From Streptomyces lydicus (GTDB lineage Bacteria; Actinomycetota; Actinomycetes; Streptomycetales; Streptomycetaceae), in assembly GCF_004125265.1 (NCBI RefSeq), contig NZ_RDTE01000003.1, positions 1,302,001 to 1,366,000 on the forward strand: a stretch of 64,000 nt of DNA, given 5' to 3'. The position numbers were made by a program, and so were the translations under genes. Positions 14,494 to 22,671 of the stretch are shown one piece after another; within the stretch, counting starts at the first letter, position 1, and the number at the start of each line of letters is the position of its first letter. The notes beneath the pieces are model-generated. The model searched no databases and was not told the origin of the DNA. It saw only the letters and a list, made by a program, of their open reading frames with translations.

Positions 14494-15119
14494 GCTGCGG
14501 CTCCCGCGGGTGCCGCCCACGCGCCGGTCGCCAGGGTCATCCACAGGTGCGGCGGGTAGTCCGTCCCGCATCGGCAGCAGCGGACGGTCGTGGTGCCGTG
14601 GGGGACGCGGAGCGGGGCGCCGCAGATGTCGCCGCCAAGTTCCGCGGCGCAGTCGCCCACGGAGAGGGTGGACGGGGCCGGGTCGAGGAGCGCGGCGGCC
14701 TGGCCGGCGAGGTGGCGTATCTCGCGGGCCATGTCCCCGGCGCCCGGGAACGACTCGGCGATCCACTCGATGTTCATGCGGAGGCCGCGGGCGGCGGCGA
14801 CCACGCGACGCTCGATGCTGCCGGTGCGGGCGGGCGGGCCCCAGCCGCGGGCCTGCTGCATGGCCTCGCGCCAGCCTTCCAGCACGGTGACGAGCCCGCC
14901 CTCGGCGCGCATGTCGAGGACGTCCTCGCGCACCGGGAGCGGCGGCGTCCGGACCAAGGCCACAGGGCCGTCGCCGCGAGCCGCGCCCGGGCGGAGGTGA
15001 GTGGCCAGCAGCAGGTACTGGCCGGGGAGTTCACTGAGCCGGACATCGAGGCCACGAACGCAGGCGGGGCAGAGCTGGGCGGGGGCGTCGAGCGGGTGGG
15101 TGCAGGCGGTGCAGTTCAT
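14490..15119 (-). CDS. Phage protein with zinc-ribbon-like ends, 209 aa
   Basis: Starts MNCTACTHPLDAPAQLCPAC, giving CxxC plus CxxC, a likely zinc ribbon, at residues 3-20. A second set (CCRCGTDYPPHLW) lies near residue 180. The middle is helical. Such bracketing zinc modules suggest a nucleic-acid or replication-associated role, as inference. It belongs to the coupled leftward array. Confidence 0.6.
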   Translation of the reverse strand: MNCTACTHPLDAPAQLCPACVRGLDVRLSELPGQYLLLATHLRPGAARGDGPVALVRTPPLPVREDVLDMRAEGGLVTVLEGWREAMQQARGWGPPARTGSIERRVVAAARGLRMNIEWIAESFPGAGDMAREIRHLAGQAAALLDPAPSTLSVGDCAAELGGDICGAPLRVPHGTTTVRCCRCGTDYPPHLWMTLATGAWAAPAGAAA

Positions 15120-15478
15120 GCGGCGGCGCTCCTGGTGCGGGTGTCGGGGACGATCAACCAGCTGGCGGCGATGAGGTCGATGACGATCCGCTCGGTCTGG
15201 CTGGCGGGGGTGGCCTGCTGGGGGTCGACGAGCAGGCAGTGGAGTGCGAGCGCGTCGCGGATCTCGACGGCGGCCTCGGACGGGAACGAGCGGTCCCAGT
15301 ACGGGCGAGGCCGGTCGCTGGGCTGGCGGGCGGTGTAGCCGCTGGCGGCCAGGTACTCGACAACGCGGTGGGCCGCGGCGGCCGGCTTGGCATCCGAAGG
15401 CGGGACGGTGAGGCGGTAGTCGTCGAGGGCGGCGCGGATGATCGCTTGCGCGGCGTCGGGTATCGCGGTGGTGGTCAT
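15116..15478 (-). CDS. Hypothetical phage protein, 120 aa
   Basis: Starts MTTTAIPDAAQAIIRAALDD. Helical with a central basic segment and a C-terminal hydrophobic helix (RIVIDLIAASWLIVPD). Coupled at both ends. Not recognised. Confidence 0.55.
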   Translation of the reverse strand: MTTTAIPDAAQAIIRAALDDYRLTVPPSDAKPAAAAHRVVEYLAASGYTARQPSDRPRPYWDRSFPSEAAVEIRDALALHCLLVDPQQATPASQTERIVIDLIAASWLIVPDTRTRSAAA

Positions 15479-16122
15479 GGCGTCGGCTCCTGGTTCTGGC
15501 GCGCGGCCGCGGCATCGATGCGGGAGGGGTGCGGCGTCCGGCGACGAGCGAGGTTCTTGCCCTGCCGGCAGGGCTCTCCGGCTGGCGCCCGGCACCAGTC
15601 GCAGCGGACGTCGAGCGGGTCGGGCTCGCCGGCGCGCGCGAGACGTTCGCGCTCGGCACGCACCGGCCGGTACGGGGACAGCTCCTCGCTTGTCCCGGCG
15701 GGCACATACCGGCCGAGCCGGTCCAGCCGCTCCTGCACCTCGGCGTCCGGTCCGGCCGTCAGCTCCTTCAGCGGGGCCGGGGCAGCCTGCCCAGTGGCCA
15801 CCGCGTGCCGGGTGGCGAGGAGTTCGGACCGCCACGCGGCAACGTCGTCCGGGTCGGTGACCGGTGTGGGGTCGGTGTGCCGGTTCATCCGGTCCCGGAC
15901 CGTTGCCGTCCAGCGGGTGGCGATGTCGGCGGGGAGGATCGGCCACACGGATTGGGCGTAGTGCTCGTGAGCGGCCTGGAGCGCGTAGTCGTACGGGACG
16001 TCAGCGAGGATGCCGGCCCACATCAGCACCTGAGCGCGGCGCTCGAACTCGTTCTCGCGCTTCACACGCGGGTCGGCAAGGGCGATCTGCGCGATGAGCT
16101 GGGGCACTTCTTCGGGGTTCAC
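15475..16122 (-). CDS. Phage replication-associated protein with Cys-rich finger, 215 aa
   Basis: The GTG at 16122 overlaps the upstream stop. Residues 1-80 are helical and resemble loader-type or inhibitor-of-helicase domains (IAQIALADPRVKRENEFERR). Near the C-terminus is CDWCRAPAGEPCRQG followed by HPSRI, a compact zinc-finger pattern common in actinophage replication-module proteins. It follows the presumed replication initiator in the same unit, consistent with a helper role. Confidence 0.6.
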   Translation of the reverse strand: MNPEEVPQLIAQIALADPRVKRENEFERRAQVLMWAGILADVPYDYALQAAHEHYAQSVWPILPADIATRWTATVRDRMNRHTDPTPVTDPDDVAAWRSELLATRHAVATGQAAPAPLKELTAGPDAEVQERLDRLGRYVPAGTSEELSPYRPVRAERERLARAGEPDPLDVRCDWCRAPAGEPCRQGKNLARRRTPHPSRIDAAAARQNQEPTP

Positions 16123-17009
16123 TGCATGCCTCCTGCGCGGAGTTCGTCAGCGATGGCGGCCATGCCGGCCAGGTAGTCGCTGGTCTTGGAGGGGCCGCCG
16201 ACGGCGTGCAGGGAGGGGCGGCCGTCGGTGGCCTGCGGGGTGGGGAGGGAGTGCCAGCTGTCGTAGAAGAAGCGACTGGAGACGACGGGGGTCCGGGCGG
16301 ACTGCCAGCCGCGACGGGCCTGTTCGACCATCAGCGGGATGCCGAGTCGCTTGATGTCGTTGTGCAGTCGGATCAGGTCGTCGCCCTTGAACTTCCACGG
16401 GACGTGCATTCCGGCGGTGCCCATGGCCGCGGTGAGGGGCTGGAGCCAGTCGGGGCCCACTGCTGCCGCTTGGCCGGAGGTGAAGGTGGCGGGCAGGTTG
16501 TCCTGCTGCGGGGGGTAGGGGGGTGGTTCCTCCGTAGGAGGAACCGGGGACGGGACGGGGCGGGTGGGGTCGGGGGCAGCGTCTCCGTGACGGCGTGTAG
16601 ACGCGTCTACACCGGCATCTACGTCGGGGTTGGAATTGCCGTTGGCCTGCTGGTTTCGCTTGCCCTCGCGCCACTTCTGTTGGCGCTTCGACTTCGCTTT
16701 GCGTGCCAAGTCGTTCTCAACTCGACTCGGGTTGCGGTCCAAGTACTGGTGGATCGCGTACGAGTTGGGTGCGAGTTTGGGGCACGCCTCGCATTCGTGG
16801 TTGGCGTCGTGCCACAGCCCGGAGTCCACCAGCGCCTTGATCATCCGGGGCGTGCCGTACATGCGGGCGATCTGCTTGGGGATCACTCCGTCGGTCTCCT
16901 GCTGCGCCGCCCACGAGCCGCATCGGACGTACAAGCCGATGGCGGGCGTGCCTGCTGCGAACACCTTGGGGTGGCAGTGAAACCCGTCGTCGATCTTGAA
17001 CCAGGACAT
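16119..17009 (-). CDS. Phage replication-initiator-type protein, 296 aa
   Basis: Starts MSWFKIDDGFHCHPKVFAAG. Residues 1-110 form a winged-helix-like domain seen at the start of phage replication proteins (AIGLYVRCGSWAAQQETDGV, IPKQIARMYGTPRMIKALVD). A basic KRQQKWREGKRN stretch follows, then a Pro-rich disordered linker, then a C-terminal helical domain (LIRLHNDIKRLGIPLMVEQA) of DnaD-like character. The O-protein-like layout suggests origin binding and helicase recruitment. A terminator lies upstream. Confidence 0.65.
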   Translation of the reverse strand: MSWFKIDDGFHCHPKVFAAGTPAIGLYVRCGSWAAQQETDGVIPKQIARMYGTPRMIKALVDSGLWHDANHECEACPKLAPNSYAIHQYLDRNPSRVENDLARKAKSKRQQKWREGKRNQQANGNSNPDVDAGVDASTRRHGDAAPDPTRPVPSPVPPTEEPPPYPPQQDNLPATFTSGQAAAVGPDWLQPLTAAMGTAGMHVPWKFKGDDLIRLHNDIKRLGIPLMVEQARRGWQSARTPVVSSRFFYDSWHSLPTPQATDGRPSLHAVGGPSKTSDYLAGMAAIADELRAGGMQ

Positions 17010-17048
17010 TCGCGGCTTCTCTCTCGCGTTCGTGCGGTGTGGCGTGCG

Positions 17049-17081
17049 CCCGGGGCGGGGGTGTCGTCGCCCCGCCCCGGG
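17049..17081. terminator. GC-rich hairpin terminator
   Basis: CCCGGGGCGGGG at 17049-17060 pairs with 17070-17081 across a 9-base loop. It lies in the 178-base gap before the replication-type gene and probably separates two early transcripts; the rest of the gap shows nothing else clear. Confidence 0.65.
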
Positions 17082-17187
17082 GCCGTGCTGTCGGCGTCAC
17101 GGTGGTGCTTCGGGTGGCGCCGGTGGGGGACGTGACGTCGGGCTTGCAAGTCGCTGTGACGTGCGCAATCCCGGTGTCACGTCGGGG

Positions 17188-17445
17188 TCAGAACGGCGGG
17201 ATGTCGGAGTGTGGCGGCTCTTGCCAGCCGAGCCATCGGAGGGCGAGCCTGCGCGGTACGTAGGTGAGGAGCCAGGCGCGCTCGGGCCGCCAGCACTCGC
17301 AGTAGGTGGTGATCGGGACGCCCACCGCGCTGTCCTGCTCGACGGCCCCGTCCCCACGGCAGTGCGGGCAGCCGGGCCGCGGGGTGTCCGTCAACTCCAG
17401 CGCCGGCACAGGCCAGTCCGTGTACCGGACCCTGGGCCGCATCAC
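17188..17445 (-). CDS. Small Cys-rich phage protein, 85 aa
   Basis: GTG-ATG start at 17445. CPHCRGDGAVEQDS and a later YCECW suggest one zinc site. The C-terminal part is Trp-rich (LALRWLGWQEPP). Last gene before a terminator. Unknown function. Confidence 0.55.
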   Translation of the reverse strand: MMRPRVRYTDWPVPALELTDTPRPGCPHCRGDGAVEQDSAVGVPITTYCECWRPERAWLLTYVPRRLALRWLGWQEPPHSDIPPF

Positions 17446-17774
17446 CGGTCAGCATCGGCCTGCTTGGTGGCGGCGGCGATGCCGTCACAGGTGGCCTTGT
17501 CCGCCTCCTGGCGGGCAAGGATGCGGCTGTTGTTGTTGGCGAGCTGGACGAAGACTGCTGTGGCGTCCGCCTCGGCCGCGGACATCGGCATGTTCTCCTC
17601 GCGCTCCCGCTCGGCGCCCCAGCAGCGGACGCAGAGCAAGGGCTGCTTCTCCCGGTTGCACCACTCGCACGGCACCGGGATGACGTGCATGTTGTGGTCG
17701 GGCTCGTACAGAAACAGCGGGCGGGTCTGGCTGCATCCGTCGCACCGGCTCTCCACCGGCGTCGTGTCGTTCAT
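17442..17774 (-). CDS. Phage zinc-finger-like protein, 110 aa
   Basis: Starts MNDTTPVESRCDGCSQTRPL. CxxC pairs at about residues 11-14, 36-39 and 48-51 (CEWCNREKQPLLCVRC) indicate zinc binding, followed by a helical tail. ATGA coupling at the start. Likely a nucleic-acid-binding accessory protein; not more specific. Confidence 0.55.
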   Translation of the reverse strand: MNDTTPVESRCDGCSQTRPLFLYEPDHNMHVIPVPCEWCNREKQPLLCVRCWGAEREREENMPMSAAEADATAVFVQLANNNSRILARQEADKATCDGIAAATKQADADR

Positions 17775-18055
17775 GTGGTCCAGCCCTTCTGGACGGCGGC
17801 CTGGGCGGCGTGGTAGGTGGCGGGGGTAGAGCGGCGCTTCCCGGAGGCCACGGCCCGGTCGTCGATGACGGCGCTGGAGGACTGCGGGCTGGGCGTCGAC
17901 CAGGCGTCCGAGGGCCAGCCGGGGCCCGGCTCCGGCTCGCGGCGGCCAGCCAGCGCCCACGGGGCGTGCGCCGAGCAACGGTGTCCGCAGGCGTACGGCC
18001 GGACGCGGCCGGAGTGGGCGCCGACGGATTCGCACTCCAGCGGAGCGGCGGTCAT
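17771..18055 (-). CDS. Hypothetical phage protein, 94 aa
   Basis: Starts MTAAPLECESVGAHSGRVRP, overlapping the WhiB gene stop. CGHRCSAHAPW might bind metal with the nearby Cys. The C-terminal 50 residues are Ser/Pro-rich then helical. Not recognised. Confidence 0.5.
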   Translation of the reverse strand: MTAAPLECESVGAHSGRVRPYACGHRCSAHAPWALAGRREPEPGPGWPSDAWSTPSPQSSSAVIDDRAVASGKRRSTPATYHAAQAAVQKGWTT

Positions 18056-18435
18056 GCCGCGGCCTGGTCACGGTGGGGGGCGGTGACGCGGTAGACGGTG
18101 CGCTCGTCGCAGCCGGCCGCCGCCGCGATCTCCTGGGCGGTCATCCCGCCGCGGTTGTGGAGCCGGATGATCAGGGCGTCGCGCTGCTCCTTGGCCGTGG
18201 TCTCGGCCTGACGGGCGCGGGCCCGGGGGACCGCGCCGGCCCACATGCCGTGCCGGTCGGCGCGTGACCCGGCCCCTTCCAGCCGTTCGACGTGCTCCTC
18301 GCAGTCCTTGCGGACGGGGCAGGTGTCGCAGATCTTGGCAGCCGTGCGGTAGCCGTGGCCGGGCCCGTCCGGGTGGAAGGCGTCCGGGTCGGTCTGGGCG
18401 CACAGCGCGTCGTCCATCCAGGCGAAGCGGCTCAC
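18052..18435 (-). CDS. WhiB-like iron-sulfur protein with C-terminal helix-turn-helix
   Basis: A 127-residue protein, GTG at 18435 overlapping the methyltransferase stop. The four WhiB cysteines are present: DALC near residue 11, then CDTCPVRKDC near residues 38-47. The usual G-[VI]-W-G-G turn is present as GMWAG near residue 67. Residues about 85-120 form an extra HTH (IIRLHNRGGMTAQEIAAAAG, then CDERTVYRV), unusual for the family. WhiB proteins bind a 4Fe-4S cluster and work with sigma factors; phage versions such as TM4 WhiB can repress host whiB2 and cause superinfection exclusion. Confidence 0.88.
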   Translation of the reverse strand: MSRFAWMDDALCAQTDPDAFHPDGPGHGYRTAAKICDTCPVRKDCEEHVERLEGAGSRADRHGMWAGAVPRARARQAETTAKEQRDALIIRLHNRGGMTAQEIAAAAGCDERTVYRVTAPHRDQAAA

Positions 18436-20117
18436 GACTGGCTCCCCTCGCTGTGGCGGGAAAGCTCGTCGCCGGTGATGGCCTCGACGAGGGCGCACAG
18501 GAGGATCTCGGCGGCGTTGGGGGTGACAGCGTTGCCGTACTGGCGGACGCGTTCTCTCTTCGAGCCGAGGACCGTGTACGAGTCGGCGAAGCTCATCGCT
18601 CGGCCGATCTCGTGGGGCTCCAGCATGCGGAACCGAACGTCGTTGATGTCGACGTCGCCTCGGACGAGGGCGTATCGGTCGCGGGTGGTGAGCGCCCCGA
18701 TCGGTTCGCTGACCGGCCTGGCCTGCCCGTTGCCGTAGTACGGCACCAGCAGGTGCTCCCAGGTGATGAGGGACTGGTGGCCAGCTGTCGTTATCGTCCG
18801 GAACGGCTCGGCGGCCGGTGTGCAGTGCTCGCCGCCGTTGCCCTTGCTGCTGTTGTTCCGCATGACGAACGCGGGCAAGCCCGGGGTGACGAGGCCGTGG
18901 TGGTTGCCGGAGGCCGTTACGGTTGCCAACGACTCGGACACCGAGCGGGCGACGGAGCCGCCGCCGCGGAGTTCGGCGATGAACGGCAGCCACGCCAGCC
19001 CGGTCTCGTTCCGCGCGGTCTGGGAACGCATCGGCACGTGCGCGGACGCGGCTGCCTTCCCGTCGCGGCCCTCAACCGGTACCAGCAGCGGCGGGATCGC
19101 GAGCGCGTCGTTCTCCCGGGTGGTGCGGGCCGGCAGGGGGACGGTGACGGCGGTCGCGTCGGTCCGCCAGGTGCCGCCGGCGGGGACCATCATCGGCACC
19201 GCGAACTTCTTCAGCCCGGCCTGGATGCGGGCGAGGGTCTTCGCGGCGAGCGGCTTGGCGCGGTCGCCGATGCGCTGCCCGGGGATGGACCAGTCGATTG
19301 CGGCCAGCGCCGGGAGCGCCTCGGGCTCGACGACGGCGTTGCGGCACGTCGTGCTCGGGCACCGGTAGACGTACTGCTGGCGGTAGCGGCCCATGTCGAT
19401 GCCGGGCCGCTTCCACACCTGGATGGCCTGCACCCACGTGTCGCAGGTCTCGCACCAGGCGCGGGGGCGGAGCCACTTGTCCCAGTTCGGCGTGCGGCCC
19501 AGCGTCTCGTGCCAGTAGCCCACGTAGAGCCGATCGCGGGACTGCGGGGCGACGTGCACCGTGCGGGGGTTCGCGTGCATGGAGTTCAGGGCGATGATCC
19601 GGGTGCGGTAGCCGAGCTTGTGGATCTCGCCGATCCACCGGTTCCAGTCCGTCCAGGCGCGGACGTCGACGACGTTCTCGACGATGCCCGCCTTCACCAG
19701 GCCGCCGCGCTCCTGCACACCGCGCAGGTAGAGCGGCACTTCCTCCATCAGGGCCCGGGACTCTTCCTCGGCGGTGGGCTCGTCATCGTCCTGGGCGGCG
19801 AGGAGGGAGAACAGGTCGCCCTGCATGGCGCTGGCGAAGTCGCGCCGCCGTCCCTTCGCCACCGACCAGTTGGTGCACTCCGGGGAGGCCCAGAAGATGT
19901 CGGCGACGGGCCAGTCCCACACCGGGGCCTTGCGGATGTCGCCCTGGTAGTGGTCGGTGTTCGGGAAGTTCGCGGCGTGCGACTCGATCGCGCGGAGCCA
20001 GTGGTTCGCGGCGCGCTCGACGCGGACGCCGGGGACGGCGTGCGCGCCCTGGCTGCTGCCGCCCGCGCCGCAGAACCAGTCCATGACGGACAGCTCGCTG
20101 TCGTGGCGGTACATCAC
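18432..20117 (-). CDS. DNA (cytosine-5) methyltransferase
   Basis: 561 residues. Motif I DWFCGAGGSSQG is at residue 13, the motif IV catalytic Cys lies in SPECTNWS near residue 81, motif VI in GIVENVVDVRAW, and motif X in YGNAVTPNAAEILL near the end. A Cys-rich finger (CETCDTW ... CPSTTCRN) lies in the middle, within the target-recognition half. The motif IV sequence differs from the canonical PPCQ. No restriction endonuclease partner is encoded next to it, so it is an orphan enzyme, probably protecting phage DNA from host restriction. It overlaps genes at both ends. Confidence 0.92.
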   Translation of the reverse strand: MMYRHDSELSVMDWFCGAGGSSQGAHAVPGVRVERAANHWLRAIESHAANFPNTDHYQGDIRKAPVWDWPVADIFWASPECTNWSVAKGRRRDFASAMQGDLFSLLAAQDDDEPTAEEESRALMEEVPLYLRGVQERGGLVKAGIVENVVDVRAWTDWNRWIGEIHKLGYRTRIIALNSMHANPRTVHVAPQSRDRLYVGYWHETLGRTPNWDKWLRPRAWCETCDTWVQAIQVWKRPGIDMGRYRQQYVYRCPSTTCRNAVVEPEALPALAAIDWSIPGQRIGDRAKPLAAKTLARIQAGLKKFAVPMMVPAGGTWRTDATAVTVPLPARTTRENDALAIPPLLVPVEGRDGKAAASAHVPMRSQTARNETGLAWLPFIAELRGGGSVARSVSESLATVTASGNHHGLVTPGLPAFVMRNNSSKGNGGEHCTPAAEPFRTITTAGHQSLITWEHLLVPYYGNGQARPVSEPIGALTTRDRYALVRGDVDINDVRFRMLEPHEIGRAMSFADSYTVLGSKRERVRQYGNAVTPNAAEILLCALVEAITGDELSRHSEGSQS

Positions 20118-20374
20118 TGGTCCCCCTTGGTGTGGCCGCAGGTGGTGCAGCGGTAGGCGCCGCCGGGCTGCGGGGTGTGGACGGTGGTCATGTGGCCGCA
20201 GATGGTGGTGTCGCAGGGGAGCCAGCGGGCGCCCGCCGGGTGCACGGTGAAGTCGGCGTATGGCGGGACGGCGGTGGGCTGGTGGCGGCGGAGCAGCGGG
20301 CCGAGCCGGACGGCGACGGCCACCGCGACGATCACCCAGGCGGCGATGACGAGGACGGTCGCGGCGGGGCTCAT
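20114..20374 (-). CDS. Small membrane-anchored protein with Cys-rich tail, 86 aa
   Basis: Residues 4-27 form a transmembrane helix (AATVLVIAAWVIVAVAVAVR). The tail holds CDTTICGH and YRCTTCGHTKG, which resembles a zinc ribbon. It sits between the WhiB gene and the methyltransferase with overlaps. Function unknown. Confidence 0.55.
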   Translation of the reverse strand: MSPAATVLVIAAWVIVAVAVAVRLGPLLRRHQPTAVPPYADFTVHPAGARWLPCDTTICGHMTTVHTPQPGGAYRCTTCGHTKGDQ

Positions 20375-20706
20375 GCGCTCGCCGCCTTCCGCGTCTTGGC
20401 GGCGTTCCGGGCCCGGTGGCGCAGCACGGTGGCGCGCTCGGCCTCGGACATGCCGCCCCACACGCCGTCCGGCATCCGCGTGGTCAGGGCCCAGTCCTGG
20501 CACTGCGGCATGACGGGGCAGCGGCGGCAGACGGCCTTGGCTTCCTCGATCTGGAGCAGCGCGGGGCCGGTGTTGCCGACCGGGAAGAACAGGTCGGGCT
20601 CTTCTTCCTCGCGGCAGACGCCTTGGTGACGCCAATCCCCAGCGTCGCCGTTGGACTGCTGGCGGAGCCGGCGCTGGTCGTCGATCGTCAGGTGGATGTT
20701 CTTCAT
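20371..20706 (-). CDS. WhiB-like iron-sulfur regulator
   Basis: 111 residues, starting MKNIHLTIDDQRRLRQQSNG. Cys residues occur at GVC (about 31), CRRCPVMPQC (about 60-69), followed by the GVWGG turn and a basic tail (RATVLRHRARNAAKTRKAAS). All family hallmarks are intact, so it should bind a 4Fe-4S cluster and act with a sigma factor. It is the second WhiB-like gene of this phage, 1.9 kb from the first and without the additional HTH. Possible roles: lysogeny control or interference with host WhiB function. Confidence 0.92.
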   Translation of the reverse strand: MKNIHLTIDDQRRLRQQSNGDAGDWRHQGVCREEEEPDLFFPVGNTGPALLQIEEAKAVCRRCPVMPQCQDWALTTRMPDGVWGGMSEAERATVLRHRARNAAKTRKAASA

Positions 20707-20969
20707 GACGTCACCTCTCCCGGCTCGCGGCCGGCGGCGGTACGGGCGGGCACGTCGAGGCGCGTCAGCGCGGCGTCGGTGTAGCCCATGGCGGAGAACA
20801 GCTGGTTCGAGAGCTGGTTGTTGACGCGCTCCTGCGCGGCCAGGGCTCGGCGAGTGGCCCACAGGGCGCGGGCCAGGCGGTCGATGCGGGTCTGGTGGCG
20901 GCTGCGGTCGGCGGTCAGCCGGGTCACGGCCCGGGCCAGCGCCGCGGCCTGCCTGCTGCGGCGGCTCAC
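20703..20969 (-). CDS. Coiled-coil phage protein, 88 aa
   Basis: Starts MSRRSRQAAALARAVTRLTA. Almost wholly helical and Arg-rich with heptad-like spacing, so a coiled coil or DNA-binding helix is likely. Coupled to the recombination gene upstream and the WhiB gene downstream. Function unknown. Confidence 0.5.
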   Translation of the reverse strand: MSRRSRQAAALARAVTRLTADRSRHQTRIDRLARALWATRRALAAQERVNNQLSNQLFSAMGYTDAALTRLDVPARTAAGREPGEVTS

Positions 20970-21805
20970 GACCGCACCTCGCTGGCTTCGCCCTGCTGAC
21001 CACCGGTGATCTCGTCGGCGGTCACCCGCGGCGCAGGGAACTCGTCCTCGGCGGCGACCTCTCCACGGTTGATGGAATGGAAGATGACCTGCAGCTGAGC
21101 CACATCGTGGTCAGTCCACTTCCCGGACTTGCGGCCGAGCTTGGTCTCGATGCGGTCGGCCGTGACGCCGATCCCCTCGAAGGCGCGGATGGCTTCGGAG
21201 ACCCGGAGGTTCAGCGGCTTACCGCCGCCGTCCCGCAGCGTCTGCGTGCAGAGGTCCTTGGCCTCCTCGACGAACCAGGGCGGAAGGATCGCGAAGATCG
21301 CCTCGCGGACGCGGCGAGCGCCGTTGTTGGCGTTGTTCTCGTAGATGTCCCGCAGTTCCTTCAGCAGCACGGGGCCGTCCTTCTTGGTGTCCCGCAGGTG
21401 CGGGACGATGAAGGTGCTGCTGTTGCGCGAGTTCTTCTCGACGTCCCAGGCGAACGCCTGCATCTCCGACTGGGCGTACTCGTCGTCGCGGCGCATCTCG
21501 ACCAGCCCGTACTGCACGTTGCCCCAGCAGCGGGCGAGTTCCCGGGCGAGGTGGACGGACGCGCCGGACACCGTCTGGCCGGCGCGGGGGAAGCGGAAGA
21601 ACGCGCGGTCGGCCAGGTACGGCTGGCGGCACGACTCGCGCATTTCGGCGACCGCGGCCTGGATGTTGCGGGGGCACTGCTGGGCGACGACGATCGCGGC
21701 CTGTACCTCGGCGACCGCGCGGGACTGCTCGACGGCGGTGCCTTGTCCGATGCGGGCAGGCGCCCCCGCGGGGGTCATGCGCTCGATCTGCTGCTGGTGG
21801 TTCAC
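20966..21805 (-). CDS. RecT-like single-strand annealing protein (probable)
   Basis: 279 residues. N-terminal ARIGQGTAVEQSRAVAEVQA is followed by AFFRFPRAGQTVSGASVHLA and LARCWGNVQYGLVEMRRDDE, the arrangement seen in annotated actinophage RecT/annealing proteins. A helical C-terminal domain follows (KWTDHDVAQLQVIFHSINRG). It overlaps the exonuclease-like gene by four bases, which is the classic pairing. The two would resect double-strand ends and anneal the 3' tails during phage recombination and replication. Assignment rests on layout and remembered motifs, not on alignment. Confidence 0.7.
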   Translation of the reverse strand: MNHQQQIERMTPAGAPARIGQGTAVEQSRAVAEVQAAIVVAQQCPRNIQAAVAEMRESCRQPYLADRAFFRFPRAGQTVSGASVHLARELARCWGNVQYGLVEMRRDDEYAQSEMQAFAWDVEKNSRNSSTFIVPHLRDTKKDGPVLLKELRDIYENNANNGARRVREAIFAILPPWFVEEAKDLCTQTLRDGGGKPLNLRVSEAIRAFEGIGVTADRIETKLGRKSGKWTDHDVAQLQVIFHSINRGEVAAEDEFPAPRVTADEITGGQQGEASEVRS

Positions 21806-22671
21806 AGGTACTCCTCGGAGTCACGGATTTCGGCCCACGGGGGCAGGGAGAGGTAGACGGGCTCGTCGGCGTAGCCGGGCCAGTGGCCGGTCTCGACGCA
21901 GCGCGCGTAGGTCTCGATGGCGCGGCGGTTCCGGGCCGCGCCGATGCGCATTGCCATGCCGTCGGGCTGCACGACGGTCACCAGGTACGGCGGGTCCTTC
22001 TCCTGGACGACGAACACGAACTCGGCGGTCTCGTCGCACAGGCCGAGCGCGCGGCAGCCGGCGCGGTACCAGTCGGCCTGCTGGTGGTAGCCGTACTCAT
22101 GGACGGCGCGGGCGACGGTCGCGGGGTCGGCGGACCGGGCGGTCTTGTAGTCGCGGATGATCATCCGGCCGGGGCCCGGGTCGGGCCGCCAGTCGAGGAG
22201 CGCGCGGCGCATGATGCCCGTCGGACCGTCCCGCCACACGAGCGCCGACTCGGCCGTGCCGGTCTCCGGCTCAAACAGCCAGGACGCCACCGGATGCCGA
22301 CGGATGGCGGCCGCCATCGCCTGCACCTGCTCGAACTCTGGTCGCTTCAGCGGCACCCCGCCCGCGGCGCGGATGCTGGCCACCTCGGCCTTGATGGCGT
22401 CGCTGTCCCAGCGAGCCGCGTCCACGAGCACCAGCTCGGGCCCGACGCCCAGCACCTCCTTATGGGCAGCGTGCCCGAAGTCGAAGGTCTTCTTCGGCGG
22501 CTGCGGGTGGTCCTGCTCCCAGCGGAACAGGGCGGGGCAGGACGGCGGGAGCAGACGGCGGGCGCCGCTAGAGGACAGCGAGCCGCCCTCGACGGGGTCC
22601 CGGTGATACTGCTCGGCGGTCAGGTCGTAGATGCCGGGCCCGGTGACCTGCGGCTGCTCGGTGGTGGTCAT
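21802..22671 (-). CDS. RecE-like/PD-(D/E)XK exonuclease
   Basis: 289 residues. Key elements fit the nuclease fold of RecE-type phage enzymes: ALFRWEQDHP with FDFGHAAHKEVLG near residue 60-70, then a D in ALLDWRPD (about 165), and IIRDYKTARSADPATV near residue 175 with the catalytic D-x-K. A following YHQQADWYRAG matches the conserved helix after the active site. Paired with the annealing-protein gene downstream. The substrate is presumably linear duplex DNA. Confidence 0.82.
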   Translation of the reverse strand: MTTTEQPQVTGPGIYDLTAEQYHRDPVEGGSLSSSGARRLLPPSCPALFRWEQDHPQPPKKTFDFGHAAHKEVLGVGPELVLVDAARWDSDAIKAEVASIRAAGGVPLKRPEFEQVQAMAAAIRRHPVASWLFEPETGTAESALVWRDGPTGIMRRALLDWRPDPGPGRMIIRDYKTARSADPATVARAVHEYGYHQQADWYRAGCRALGLCDETAEFVFVVQEKDPPYLVTVVQPDGMAMRIGAARNRRAIETYARCVETGHWPGYADEPVYLSLPPWAEIRDSEEYL

